NCBI GenBank assembly: GCA_018350325.1
Contig: JAEVLN010000015.1
Span: forward strand, 1,694,008 to 1,758,007
From: Globodera rostochiensis
Taxonomy: Eukaryota > Nematoda > Chromadorea > Rhabditida > Heteroderidae
DNA: 64,000 bases
Direction: 5' to 3'
The notes beneath the pieces are model-generated. The model made no database searches and was not told where the DNA came from. It was given only the letters and a program-made list of their open reading frames with translations. How positions within the stretch are numbered: position 1 is the first letter of the stretch; the number at the start of each line of letters is the position of its first letter. The position numbers and the translations under genes were made by a program. This document shows, in pieces, positions 1 through 11,795 of this stretch.

Positions 1-2745
1 GAGGGCGTCTCTTCCGGCGTTTCAATTAGCGTTGTGCCGGAGGGCGTCCCTTCCGGCGTTTCAATTAGCGTTGTGCCGGATGGCGTCTCTTCCAAATGTT
101 TCTCAGTTGGCGTTGTGCCGGAGGGCGTCTCTTCCAAATGTTTCTCAGCTGGCGTTGTGCCGGAGGGCGTCTCAATTGGCGTCTCAATTGGCGTTGTGCC
201 GGAGGGCGTCTCTTCCGGCGTTTCAATTGGCGTTGTGCCGGATGTCTCTTCCAAATGTTTCTCAGTTGGCGTTGTGCCGGAGGGCGTTTCTTCCAAATGT
301 TTCTCAGTTGGCGTTGTGCCGGAGGGCGTCTCTTCCGGCGTTTTAATTGGCGTTGTGCCGGAGGGCGTCTCTTCCGGCGTTTTAATTGGCGTTGTGCCGG
401 ATGTCTCTTCCAAATGTTTCTCAGTTGGCGTTGTGCCGGAGGGCGTTTCTTCCAAATGTTTCTCAGTTGGCGTTGTGCCGGAGGGCGTCTCTTCCGGCGT
501 TTTAATTGGCGTTGTGCCGGAGGGCGTCTCTTCCGGCGTTTCAATTGACGTTGTGCCGGAGGGCGTCTCTTCCAAATGTTTCTCAGCTGGTGTTGTGCCG
601 GAGGGCGTCTCTTCCAAATGTTTCTCAGCTGGCGTTGTGCCGGAGGGCGTCTCTTCCGGCGTTTCAATTGGCGTTGTGCCGGATGTCTCTTCCAAATGTT
701 TCTCAGTTGGCGTTGTGCCGGAGGGCGTTTCTTCCAAATGTTTCTCAGTTGGCGTTGTGCCGGAGGGCGTCTCTTCCGGCGTTTTAATTGGCGTTGTGCC
801 GGAGGGCGTCTCTTCCGGCGTTTTAATTGGCGTTGTGCCGGATGTCTCTTCCAAATGTTTCTCAGTTGGCGTTGTGCCGGAGGGCGTTTCTTCCAAATGT
901 TTCTCAGTTGGCGTTGTGCCGGAGGGCGTCTCTTCTGGCGTTTTAATTGGCGTTGTGGCGGAGGGCGTCCCTTCCGGCGTTTCAATTGGCGTTGTGCCGG
1001 ATGTCTCTTCCAAATGTTTCTCAGTTGGCGTTGTGCCGGAGGGCGTTTCTTCCAAATGTTTCTCAGTTGGCGTTGTGCCGGAGGGCGTCTCTTCCGGCGT
1101 CTCAATTGGCGTTGTGCCGGAGGGCGTCTCTTCCGGCGTTTTAATTGGCGTTGTGCCGGGGGGCGTCTCTTCCGGCGTCTCAATTGGCGTTGTGCCGGAG
1201 GGCGTCTCTTCCGGCGTTTTAATTGGCGTTGTGCCGGAGGGCGTCTCTTCCGGCGTTTTAATTGGCGTTGTGCCGGAGGGCGTCTCTTCCGGCGTTTTAA
1301 TTGGCGTTGTGCCGGAGGGCGTCTCTTCCGGCGTTTCAATTGGCGTTGTGCCGGAGGGCGTCCCTTCCGGCGTTTCAATTGGCGTTGTGCCGGAGGGTGT
1401 CTCTTCCAAATGTTTCTCAGCTGGCGTTGTGCCGGAGGGCGTCTCTTCCGGCGTCTCAATTGGCGTTGTGCCGGAGGGCGTCTCTTCCGGCGTTTTAATT
1501 GGCGTTGTGCCGGAGGGCGTCTCTTCCGGCGTCTCAATTGGCGTTGTGCCGAAGGGCGTCTCTTCCGGCGTTTCAGTTGGCGTTGTGCCGGAGGGCGTCT
1601 CTTCCGGCGTTTTAATTGGCGTTGTGCCGGAGGGCGTCTCTTCCGGATGCGTTTCAATTGGCGTTGTGCCGGAGGGCGTCTCTTCCGGCGTTTCAATTAG
1701 CGTTGTGCCGGAGGGCGTCCCTTCCGGCGTTTCAATTAGCGTTGTGCCGGATGGCGTCTCTTCCAAATGTTTCTCAGTTGGCGTTGTGCCGGAGGGCGTC
1801 TCTTCCAAATGTTTCTCAGCTGGCGTTGTGCCGGAGGGCGTCTCAATTGGCGTTTTAATTGGCGTTGTGCCGGAGGGCGTCTCTTCCGGCGTTTCAGTTG
1901 GCGTTGTGCCGGAGGGCGTCTCTTCCGGCGTTTCAGTTGGCGTTGTGCCGGAGGGCGTCTCTTCCGGCGTTTCAGTTGGCGTTGTGCCGGAGGGCGTCTC
2001 TTCCAAATGTTTCTCAGCTGGCGTTGTGCCGGAGGGCGTCTCTTCCGGCGTTTCAGTTGGCGTTGTGCCGGAGGGCGTCTCTTCCGGCGTTTTAATTGGC
2101 GTTGTGCCGGTGGGCGTCTCTTCCGGCGTTTCAATTGGCATTGTGCCGGAGGGCGTCTCTTCCAAATGTTTCTCAGCTGGCGTTGTGCCGGAGGGCGTCT
2201 CTTCCGGCGTTTTAATTGGCGTTGTGCCGGAGGGCGTCTCTTCCGGCGTTTCAATTGACGTTGTGCCGGAGGGCGTCTCTTCCAAATGTTTCTCAGCTGG
2301 TGTTGTGCCGGAGGGCGTCTCTTCCAAATGTTTCTCAGCTGGCGTTGTGCCGGAGGGCGTCTCTTCCGGCGTTTTAATTGGCGTTGTGCCGGAGGGCGTC
2401 TCTTCCGGCGTTTTAATTGGCGTTGTGCCGGAGGGCGTCTCTTCCGGCGTTTCAATTGACGTTGTGCCGGAGGGCGTCTCTTCCAAATGTTTCTCAGCTG
2501 GTGTTGTGCCGGAGGGCGTCTCTTCCAAATGTTTCTCAGCTGGCGTTGTGCCGGAGGGCGTCTCTTCCGGCGTTTCAATTGACGTTGTGCCGGAGGGCGT
2601 CTCTTCCAAATGTTTCTCAGCTGGTGTTGTGCCGGAGGACGTCTCTTCCGGATGCACAATTGGCGTTGTGCCGGAGGGCGTCTCTTCCGGCGTTTTAATT
2701 GGCGTTGTGCCGGAGGGCGTCTCTTCCGGATGCGTTTCAATTGGC
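1..2745. repeat. 39-bp coding minisatellite, about 70 units
   Basis: Tandem units of about 39 bp (+ strand core gttgtgccggagggcgtc followed by tcttccggcg or tcttccaaatgtttctcag). Several units carry a 3-bp deletion (gatgtctcttcc instead of gagggcgtctcttcc). The block around 1-170 recurs near 1672-1850 with an offset of 1671 bp, showing higher-order duplication. Three frames are long and open because the period is divisible by three; the minus frame described in the gene entry is the one joined to a unique exon by a spliced intron. Confidence 0.97.
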
Positions 2746-3420
2746 GTTGTGTATTTCGTTGTCCCAGCATCAATTCTCGTTATCTCTAATCCCACTTCAA
2801 TGAATGGTTCTTCTTCCGTGGGCTCTTTTTCATGATTTGCTAATTCAATCGGATGTTTTGTCGCTTTTGTGTCGAGCTCCAAATGTTCTGTCTCTCCTTT
2901 GATTAGCTCTAAAATTCATTTTTGAATTTATTCTTATATATTTTAAATTTTAACCGGGTGTATTCGTCGGGATTCCCTCGTCCTTTTTGCTCATCCCTTC
3001 GAGGCATTTCGTCGTCCCCTCGGGCGCCGTCGTCCCTTTCGCCTCTTTCGTTCGGTTGTTCTCCAACTCTTCCAGTCCTTCACCGACCAACGAGATAAAC
3101 TCGTCGGATGGAGCCGTTGCCAAAGCTGCGTCCATTCGCATTGGCTTTAGCCTTTGGTGTTCGGCCGTCTCATCTTCTGTTGGGTTGGGGCGGTGGACCG
3201 GTGAAAGCGTTGGATGATTCTTCGCTTCCGCGTCCGTCCTCCGCAGCCCTTCGCCCCCTTGCGCCGGTCTCTTTCCGTCCGCTTTTCCAAGCTCCTCAAG
3301 AATCAGCGGCACGGACTGCTTCAACTCGCGGTCCAACTCCTCCTCCAGCTCCGCCTCACTCAGATGACTTGCGTTAGTTGCGGCAAATGCTTTGACGAAA
3401 GCCTCAACCAAACGGCACAA
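1..3420 (-). CDS. Giant 13-residue tandem-repeat protein (partial, runs off window start)
   Basis: I do not recognise the family. The minus strand has an exon ending at 2955, a 46-bp intron (2909-2954, GT...TTTTAG) and a second exon from 2908 to beyond base 1. Splicing joins the frames exactly: the upstream exon (acidic, helical-looking, rich in E/K) continues into a unique stretch and then into about 70 copies of a 39-bp unit reading roughly EETPSGTTPIETP. Variants are EKHLEETPSGTTP(T/A) and PIKTPEETPSGTT. All length changes between units are multiples of three, so the frame is open for about 2.9 kb. The repeat is rich in Thr, Pro, Glu and Ser, as in PEST-like or O-glycosylated stalks, but no function can be assigned. 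The 5' end is unresolved: a stop precedes 3420, so an acceptor must lie nearby, and exons at 3490-3570 and further upstream may belong to the same gene. Confidence 0.68.
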
Positions 3421-3489
3421 TTATCAATTAGCGGCAATTAGCAGCAAATGGACCGTAAAACAGAATTATTCTCACAATTTCGCCAGGCG

Positions 3490-4588
3490 TTGCGCGCGGA
3501 TTGATGGCAGCCTCCGGAATGAAAGTGCGCTTCCGGGTGTCCAACCGACGCGTGACACTCACTCGATGCTGAATAAAAGTGACCAAAGTGAGCCTCGGCT
3601 TCCCCCCCCGGAAAAGCGCACCTCCCCGTTCAGTGCGTCCAGCGCTGCATTTGGCTGTGTTGAGGGTGACCTCGGAGGCGTATGCTTTACCTCCGTTTGG
3701 GACTGAACTTCGGCCAGAGCGATGGCTGGCCGAAGTTGTTCTCGTTGCTCGTCATTAATCGCCGTTTGTTTCCGTGAGAAAACCTTCAATTCAAACAATT
3801 GAAAGCATCGTAAAAGTCCCAAAATTGGAGTAACGGCTGAAATTCGATTCGATCGGAGCAAATCAACCAATGTTCTTCCAATCTAAAGCCGCTTTACCTG
3901 GATCAACGTGTTGATGACCAGCGGATTTTTGTTGTCGTCGTTATTGTTCTGTTGCTGATCCATTATTTCGTCGCCAAGCTGAGGTTGAAGAGCTCTGAAA
4001 CATTCATGGACTCCTTCAAAAGTTTGAAAACCCCTTCTAAACTCTTTGAGTTGGAATGGCATTGGTGCAGCAAATCGGCGTTGGCCGGCCGACTGATCGG
4101 CAAGTTCAGGTGGCGGAGTGTTGAACGGGTGCCATTGAAAGGGTTCTGCCGGCGGGGAGAAGTGCGGATGGTAAAGTGCCGTCGACGGCTGTTGGGACTG
4201 AAATGGCGGGGCTTGTGGCGGGAGAAGCGTGGGATGGGGCAGCCGTTGCTGTGGCTGGTAGAGGGCTGCTGCCGCGTGGAAGGGCGGCGTTTGGATGGGC
4301 TCGCCTTCGCTCACTTCAATAAATTACAAAGAATTAATTAGGGAGGCGGCGTTTGTCAATAAGCGATTAAATTAATTGGCACTTGCCGAGGGGGGCAGTC
4401 GGTGGCGGCTGATAGCCCCTCGCGGCACTTTGGACGGCCGAGTCGGCATTATGGACGGGAGGCCCCGGGGCAAACTGCCATTGGCACAGGACGGACTGCA
4501 AAAGGTAGTTCAAACTCAATTTACGGTCTCGACTCTCTAATAAGGTCTTTGTCTTTTCGGGATCCCTCCTCCAATAGAAAACCAACAA
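3490..4588 (-). CDS. Gln/Pro-rich coding exons, unresolved gene model
   Basis: Minus-strand exons with protein-like composition. 3883-4314 is rich in Pro, Gln, His and Phe and ends with poly-Gln/Asn. A 36-bp intron with GT...TTTAG ends would carry it in frame into 3559-3870, which encodes a stretch with VDLLRSNRISAVTPILGLLR. A further exon near 3492-3570 follows a TTATTCAG acceptor. 4367-4588 may be another upstream exon. These could be the 5' part of the repeat-protein gene or a separate transcription-factor-like gene. No start codon is settled: the nearest in-frame initiator of the 3883-4314 block is a GTG preceded by a stop, so it probably begins at an acceptor. I cannot name a family. Confidence 0.35.
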
Positions 4589-5737
4589 ACGGGTTCTGCA
4601 CCCTGCCCCCCTCCCCCCCCCCCCCCGCCACTATTCATTTGCCTCCCGGCGCAAAAAGCCCTGCGGCAAAAAGAGTCATGCATTATTTATTACCCAACAA
4701 CTTGATCAGAGAAAGGACAGAATTAGAATGATTTGCACAATGCCAAAAGCAACTTATTAAATATAATTATACAATAATTTATACCGTAACCATAATTGAA
4801 AACAGCAACGTAAGAAGGGCCGTTGGAAAAAAATCATTGACGAGCGAAGGACGACGTGCCGAAGACGGAAATGCCATTTTGATTTAAATAAAATACTGAA
4901 AATGCTCAATAGGGAATAATCAAATCGGCAAGGCGTTTAGGGTTCGCCGGGAGCGTCACGGCGTCGGGCCAAGATTCTGACAGAAGTCGGGGACGACTTT
5001 TGTCGGGATTGACTCTAATAGATTAGGGGGTAATTAGGGGATAAGCGACTAATTCGGAAAGCAGAACGCTCCAAATAAAGTTTATTGACGAACAAAAAGT
5101 GCTTTTTGGATTTGAGCTGGATTAAGTGGAAGCGGAGGTTTTGCATTTATTGCGCCTGATCAATCCCACCGCAAAATCAATCCATCCGATCAGAGCCTTC
5201 TGGGCGCAACTTTTTATCGGTAATGGGCGAATGATAATTTGTTATGAGATGAGGTGGGACAAGGGTGGTGGATCAGCCTTGGAAGCCTTGGGATGGCTTG
5301 TCCCACGGGAAGGCACTGATCGGTGATCGGAGGGGGGGGGGGGGGGGGGGGGTTGACGACAGACGACAAGATCCCCCCAAATCCCCCCCCCCAAACCAAT
5401 GGGTCCCCCATTCATCACGCACTTCCGAGGTGGTCTCGTCTCGCCCACCCGAAATGGATGAGACGGGAAGATGGACCGACCGCGGGATGTACGGGAAGTG
5501 AAAGGGAAAGGAAAGGATTTGAATTTTTACCAAAATTGGGGAGGGATCGATGGGCTGGTTGGATGAATATCATCCGGCGGCGATCGCGCCAAATTCTTTG
5601 CCTCGAGCGGTGAGCAAATTTTTGGCAGAAATTTATGGGCAGAAAAATGAAATGGGCAATTAAAATAATTTAATTAAATGGGAATAAAAGAGATCAATGA
5701 TCATCATCGTGCTCGTACTTCTTCCATTTCTTGATCA
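4589..5737. other. Non-coding interval with poly-G/poly-C runs
   Basis: AT-rich sequence with a C run near 4607-4627 and a G run at about 5331-5351. Open frames across the G run encode only poly-Gly or poly-Pro shadows. No gene is supported. Confidence 0.6.
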
Positions 5738-8329
5738 TCACATTGCCAAAACGATCATCCCCTCATTTTCATCGTGCACCGATTGCTGTCGCTTCATTCG
5801 TTTTTTGTGTTCGACGATGCCGTCCATGAGCGTCCAGAAGTACGACCTGTACAACCGAAAGGAATGAATGGGTAAACAGAAGCCAATAATTATTCTAAAT
5901 GAGCCCCTACCCCCCCCCCCTCATTTTGGGGGCTAAAAACAAACAGCCCAACCTCTTTTGGCAACTCCCATCGAAGCTTTTTGTGACTCCTCCGGGGATG
6001 CTTCTGATGGGCTGTGTACAAATCTGTGGGAGGGGGTGGAGGGTGGTCAATATGTGACGCCGCCAATTGTAACAGTCTCACCGTAAAAGTATTTCCAGGC
6101 CCAGGAACCGACCCGGGTGTTTGAGTGTCCGAATCCGTCCAGAACAGTGCTCTAAATGAACAGCAAGCAGTTCAGATCATTGCTGCTATTCCATCTCATC
6201 CCCTGACCGACTCACCCCATCCGTCCCGCCCTCAGTTTTGTCGCCGTTTGTCTCTACAATGACAAAATGTGACGATTTCTGCCGTCGTCGGCTGTGCCGT
6301 CCTCGCCGTTGTCGGCCTGTCCGTCGCAATGCTACAAACCATGGACTTTGCGCGGAACCATAGGCGCAGGAGGAGTACAAATTGTAGTAGTTGTGCACTG
6401 TGACAGAACAAAAACAGTGAGACACCCGCCGAAATTGCCTTTGGGTTCCATTCATTCCCCCATTCCCCCCCCCCCCCCTCCCCCCCCCCGTCCCCCCGCC
6501 CTTGCCCCCTCCCTTCCCCCCCCCCCCTCTCTTTCCCCCCCCCCTCTTCCCCCCGTTCCCCCCCCCCCTCTCTTTCCCCCCCCCCCTCTTCCCCCCGTTC
6601 CCCCCCCCCTCTCTTTCCCCCCCCCCTCTTCCCCCCCCCGTTCCCCCCCCCCTCTCTTTCCCCCCCCCCCCCTCTTCCCCCCCGTTCCCCCTCCCCCTCT
6701 CTTTCTGTTTCCCCCCTCTTCCCTCTCACTCATTTCCTCCATGAACACGCACTCGGCCGAGTATCGGCTGTCCGGTGCGGCGTACAGTTGTCCGGAGGAG
6801 TCCATGCACAGGTAGTGCTGGTTGGTTACTGCCCTTATGGACACGAGGCCAAAGGCCACCGCCAGGAACTCGAGCACAGCTAAAAACAGACGATTTTTGA
6901 TAAAACACAACCAATTCAAGCATTTGGCGTTGCTTGCAGCAAATTCAGACATGTTCACAACTCTCCCCCCCCCTTCGACCCCCGCACATTGTGTCCCCCG
7001 GATGTCCCGCCGGTCCCAATTCAACAACAATCACACCTCCCCCCTCCTCCCCCACCCCCGGTTTCCCACCAATCACAGTGTTAAATTGTCGCCGAGTACA
7101 GTGATCAATCACTCCTCCCCCCACCTCATTTGATCATTTCGTGAAAATGTCAAAGTTGAGGCGGGCGAGAGGACGGGTTGGAGTAAGGAGGTGCTTGCTT
7201 TTTCTACCCCCCCCCCCACTGATCGGCTGAATGGATGGACAATGATCAATCACTTTTTGGCAACGACCGGCGGACCTCAAAGGGAAAAGATCGGACCGAC
7301 CGACCCGCCAATTCATTCAGTGTCAGCTGTACACCTCTTCAGCAGACAGGACATTGTCGTCCAGCAAGAAAGCGCACTTTTGGCCAACTGATTTTGTTTT
7401 TTGGAGAGGGGAAAAAAGAAAACATGGAAAGGAAAGGAAACGAAAAAAGACCGGCGGGCAAAGGCCAAGGATCGCCGGGGGGGGGGGAATAATCACGTGA
7501 GAAATGATTAAAAAAAACTCATAACATTTGAGGCCAGAGTTTGCATTTGATTGCCGTGTTGGGTATGTTCCGAAGTGACCGATAAAAGACAAAACAAATT
7601 ATCAGAGCATAAAATGGCCAAAAACAGGGCAGTTTTTTGCATATTTTAATCGCAAACAGTTTAATTGGTTCGACAGAATGAAGTGAACTCACTGAATTTG
7701 CTGTTCTCCGTCCGCGTGCCGCGCACTTCGACCCGCTGGCCGGGCTCTCCGACCAATTCCAACCAATTGCCCGTCCGACAGAACAGAGCGCCCCGGCGAT
7801 GCACATGGTCATAGCTGAACGAAAGCAAAGGGCAAATTGTTGTACTTTTGATGAACAAATTTGAGCGGACTTTTGTATTTGAAAAACTTGTTCAAAACGT
7901 TCAAGTACAAAAAGGACAATTTGTTCCTTCACTTACTCACCGCACTTGTCGGACTGGCAAGCCGTTGACGAACGGCGGTGTCCTCCCGTAAGTTCCGTTC
8001 TGTCCCGACAAAGCATTGCCCAACCGATGCCACATGGAAGAGTCAGAGGCCGCGCTATGATTCCGTCGCTGTTTATGCTGCGCACGATGGGCACTTAAAA
8101 AAGAGATTGATCAGAAAAGAATAATCGATCATCCAAAAAAGCTTACCACCGGTCGATTAACCGCTGTTGTCCCAAACTGCCGTCTTTTGAGGACGACGGA
8201 CACGGCTGCTGGAGGACGAGTGAAAGCGCCAAAACTGCGCAAATGAATAACAAACAGTTCAGTCAGTCACTTTGGCCTGGTTTGGCCAGAAATGCGCTTA
8301 CCGCCCGCGGCGGGAGGACGTATCCGCAT
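5738..8329 (-). CDS. Fibroblast growth factor (FGF family)
   Basis: Secreted receptor-tyrosine-kinase ligand. Exons (minus, 5' to 3'): 8302-8329, 8147-8234, 7941-8093, 7693-7814, 6730-6879, 6216-6397, then probably 6082-6149 and 5738-5846; phases add up to about 299 aa. The first two exons give MRIRPPAAG plus a hydrophobic LALSLVL stretch, a plausible signal peptide. The beta-trefoil core spans roughly residues 92-235: GALFCRTGNWLELV, then AVAFGLVSIRAVTNQHYLCM with SSGQLYA and SAECVFMEEM, then HNYYNLYSS...WFVALRRTGRQRRG and a basic patch HSRRRQKSSHFV, matching the FGF receptor/heparin face. Nematodes carry two FGFs (EGL-17 and LET-756 in C. elegans); I cannot decide which this is. The last two exons are less certain because two acceptor phases are possible at 6149/6151. 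Intron 5 (6398-6729) contains a long G-rich (sense) low-complexity tract. Confidence 0.88.
6455..6723. repeat. Poly-C/CT minisatellite inside an FGF intron
   Basis: About 270 bp of C runs separated by ctctttcc, cctcttcc and gttcc, repeated roughly ten times. On the transcribed (minus) strand it is a series of G runs of 6-12. Long open frames through it on both strands are poly-Pro or poly-Gly artefacts. Confidence 0.95.
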
Positions 8330-11300
8330 GGCCAGCAGAAGACGCGGCGGCGGTAAGGGCCAGCGGCGGGTAAGGGAAGTGGGAAATAAAACAAATGAAA
8401 CGCGTGTTGTTTTTGTTGTTTGTTATGCCAAAGAATTGATTTGGCCGGCGGGAGAAGAGTGAATTGGCCGAGAAGGAGGAGGAGGAAGAGAAACGGACTA
8501 ATCGCCGGGGGGGCGGCAGGTGTTGGCTGATCGGGGGGATGGCTGTTGGGGGGGGGGGGGACTGAAAGTGTCAGCAGCAGAAAGAGGGGCTGGTCGCTGG
8601 TGGACGGAGGACGCTCAATGTGATCGAAAGTCGGATGAGCATGGAAAAGGCATGGATTAGGCTAAAAGAAATGATTGGAGGACAGACAAACGATTAGGTA
8701 AATCATTTCGAATCATTTTGGAATATGTAAAATTACATTTTGCCAAATTCAATTTTTTCTCTCTTTTTTTTATTGGGCCTTTAGCCCTTTCGCTTTATTT
8801 TGTCCGCCAAAAAGGGAATTCCGTCGCTAAAGGGATAAACAATGTTTTGTTTGTATGGCACGGAATGGTCGGCGGAACGACACTTTCGGGGAGGGAAAGG
8901 AAGTCAATTGGGAGGATGGGAGGGATTGGGACGGATGTGCCTTTTGGAGGAGAAAAACGGCGAAATTGGGGTATTTGTGGGCAATGCAATTTGAAATGAC
9001 CCCCGAGGGGACATTTTGCAGTCGGCGCCCCCCCCCGGCCCCCAATTAGTGGGGCCGAAGCGATTTTTGCCTGCGATGCCGGGGGCGAATAGAAAAGGGG
9101 TCAAAAATGTTGGGAAATGAAAAATGATGGGAAAGTACGATTTGGCCGGGGGGGGGGGGGGATTCACGACATTTGAAGGAGAACATTTGCCTTTTGCTTA
9201 AGGCAAATGAATGAAATCAAAACTTTTCTTCCTGCGGTGAGGGGTCGCCGGGGGGCCAAAGAACGAACGAACAATTCATTCGTTTACCCTCCCCCCTCCC
9301 CCCCCCCTTCTTTCCATTTATATTTTCAATTTAGTTAAATGCCTTTATTCATGCTCATTTTCGTTTTTTAGTCGGGATTGGAAAAGCTGAAATTCGCACA
9401 ATTCCCCCCCCCCCACAAATCGTTCTGCTGCTGTCTCTGTCTTTCGCTGTTCTCTCTCCTCCCAACGTTTTTATGAATGAAAGCGGCGGAAGACAACAAT
9501 AAAACGGAGGACGAACAGAGGGGGGGGGGGGGGGGGGCTAATTGGGGATTTATGATTGCAAATGTTGCGTTGTTTTATTGTTTATTTTGCGGGTGGTCTA
9601 AAAATCAAAGAAAATGGACGGGGGAGGGCAAAGAGTTCAAAGGAGGTGGGGGGGGGGGGGGGGGAGGGCGGGGGATAAAACGATTAGCGACTTCGTTGGG
9701 TGGGGGGGGGGGATTGTTGTTGGGCGGCAATTGATGCTGAAAACACTTCGTTTGTGTATATTCATTAACTCCCCGCCCCCCTCAAATGGGATGGGGGAGG
9801 GGGGAAGTGGGGAAAGGGGGGGGGGGAAGTGTGATCGGATCTTTGCAGAAGATAGTGAATGAGGAGGTCGGTCATCTTCGTCGGTCGGTCGGATGTTTGC
9901 AAAGGGATGGGGTGGACGAATAACCGTCGCATCGGAGTGGGGGATGGGGGGGGGGGAATAGAATGGTCATCACCGAAAGAATGATCAAAATCCTATTATC
10001 ACAGCAAATGAAGAAAACGGAGGAGGTGATTATAAAAAGAAGGGTCGGACTTCATTCTCTTCGCTCGATGGGAGGGGCGATGATTGACAAAGACTTATCA
10101 CCTTATCACCCGGGGGGGGGGGGGTAGTTGCTTCTGCTTCTGTAGGATGTATCGCAACTCTCGAGGGGGAAGGGGGGGGGGTCACTCCCGAAATGAGACG
10201 CTTTGTACGATTGCACTGCTCGCATCCCTCTGCAGCAGCTGAGGGAGAGCGGGAGGGACGGACTGACTGATCACTTCCCCTAATCCGCCGGAGGCGAAGG
10301 GTAACAACAACAACTGTCACGGACAATCCCTCGGAAACACAATCAATCTTCACCACTCCCTCCCCCCCCCCCAATTCATACACTCTCTTCTCATTTACCC
10401 TCACTCGTCCCGTCCATTAGAGGCCTAAATGTTGACCATTCAGTAGCAGCAACTTTGGGGGTGTGAATAAGAAGGGAATTGGAAGAGTGGAAGAATAAAC
10501 TACAAGGCAATCTCTGAAGTGGGCGGCCGGCCAGGAACGGAGGTGAGAAGGCGGGGGGATGGGGGGGGGGGGGGGAAATTGATGAGAATTTGGACGATGA
10601 TAAGAGGGGGGGGGGGGGGGGGGATGATGAGGATGCAAAAAACGGGAGGGGCAGATGATGAATGAGAATGGATGATTGGGAGGAGGGGACAGAGTTGCAC
10701 CCGGGGGGTTATCCAGACCCAAAAGAGACGAAAACGATCCGACCCGACAATTGTTTCAATTTATCCTAAAAGATGACGGTTGGGGCGGACCAGGTCTTTT
10801 TTGACCAATATCAACCGACCCGACATTGTTGGTGACGGGAAGGAAGCGAAGTGACTGGCAATAACTGAAAGTGTGCTTTTGTTGCACCGCCCGAAACTGA
10901 CTAAGCCGGAGGGATTAATTGTCACTTTCCGGGACAGACGGCCCCTCCAGGGAAAATATGCTGGCCTTCCCTATCAGAGCAGAAGCCGCCATCTCTTTGT
11001 GTGCCAGTCGAAGCATCCCAAAACGATCGGGGTTATTTCTGAGCTTTGTACTCTGAGTTCCAGCAAGCCTTCCACATGTGTGCCCAATCAACGCCTTCTC
11101 TAAATAAACCACAGCAAAAAAAGGACTCTGCCCATAAGCTCATAATCCTAACCGGACCACCCTCTCCCCCAAAAGACTCCCGCCGTGACGACCACCAAGC
11201 TTTTTATGAACATTTCGTACAAATTCATCGAAAAAGTTCACTCAAAAGGCCAGAGCTTATCAAATTATGCCGTTTTCAGCTTAGAGCAGTTCCCCGGGGG

Positions 11301-11795
11301 CTTTCACAATCGCGGACTGATCGGACCCCCTCCCCCCCCCCTCCGGTCGTTGACGACCTGCTGATCGGAAGGACAAACAATGAGCAACAAACACCACAAC
11401 CGAATCGCCAATACACCCGGCCCTCATCATCATCATCATCATCAACCAGCATATGTATTTGTCTTCCCCCCCCCCCAATTCAATTCAATAATCCATCCCT
11501 CCCCCCCCCCAATTCATTGTCTTCACTTCGCAAATGAATTGGAAGGACCGCAGAAAATTGTAATCCAATGTGAAAAGGGATGAGGGGGCATCAAATTACC
11601 CTTTTCATCACCGCGCAAACGTTACAATACCGTAACATAATTCAAGCAGAAAAAAAATAGGATATTCTCTCAGAGATTGGCTCACGTCGGGCAAAATTCA
11701 GGACAAAAAAAAAAAATTGAATTACGGACATTCGTATGGTCGTCCGACCTCTATTCGAGATAAGGAAGGGAACGGTTCGACCCGGTTGCTCTTCT
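8330..11795. other. Gene-poor interval rich in G/C homopolymers
   Basis: Upstream of the FGF start and downstream of the homeobox gene. It contains many G or C runs of 8-19 (for example near 9521, 9652, 10561, 10611) and short open frames without family resemblance, such as those around 10030-10404 (-) and 10873-11103 (+). I see no convincing exon. Regulatory sequence for the FGF gene would lie here. Confidence 0.5.

Noticed and set aside
65..2773. Basic minus-strand frames (RKRRPPAQRQLK repeats)
   Set aside because: Interrupted within the array and not continuous with the upstream spliced exon; extreme Arg/Gln composition is an artefact of the repeat.
34..2835. 933-residue plus-strand frame (VVPEGVSSG repeats)
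   Set aside because: Open only because the 39-bp period is divisible by 3; starts at a GTG inside the array and has no unique N-terminal domain, while the minus frame is joined to a unique exon by a good intron.
6232..6815. Poly-Pro and poly-Gly frames across 6455-6723
   Set aside because: They cross the C/G minisatellite in an FGF intron and run antisense or out of frame with the FGF exons.
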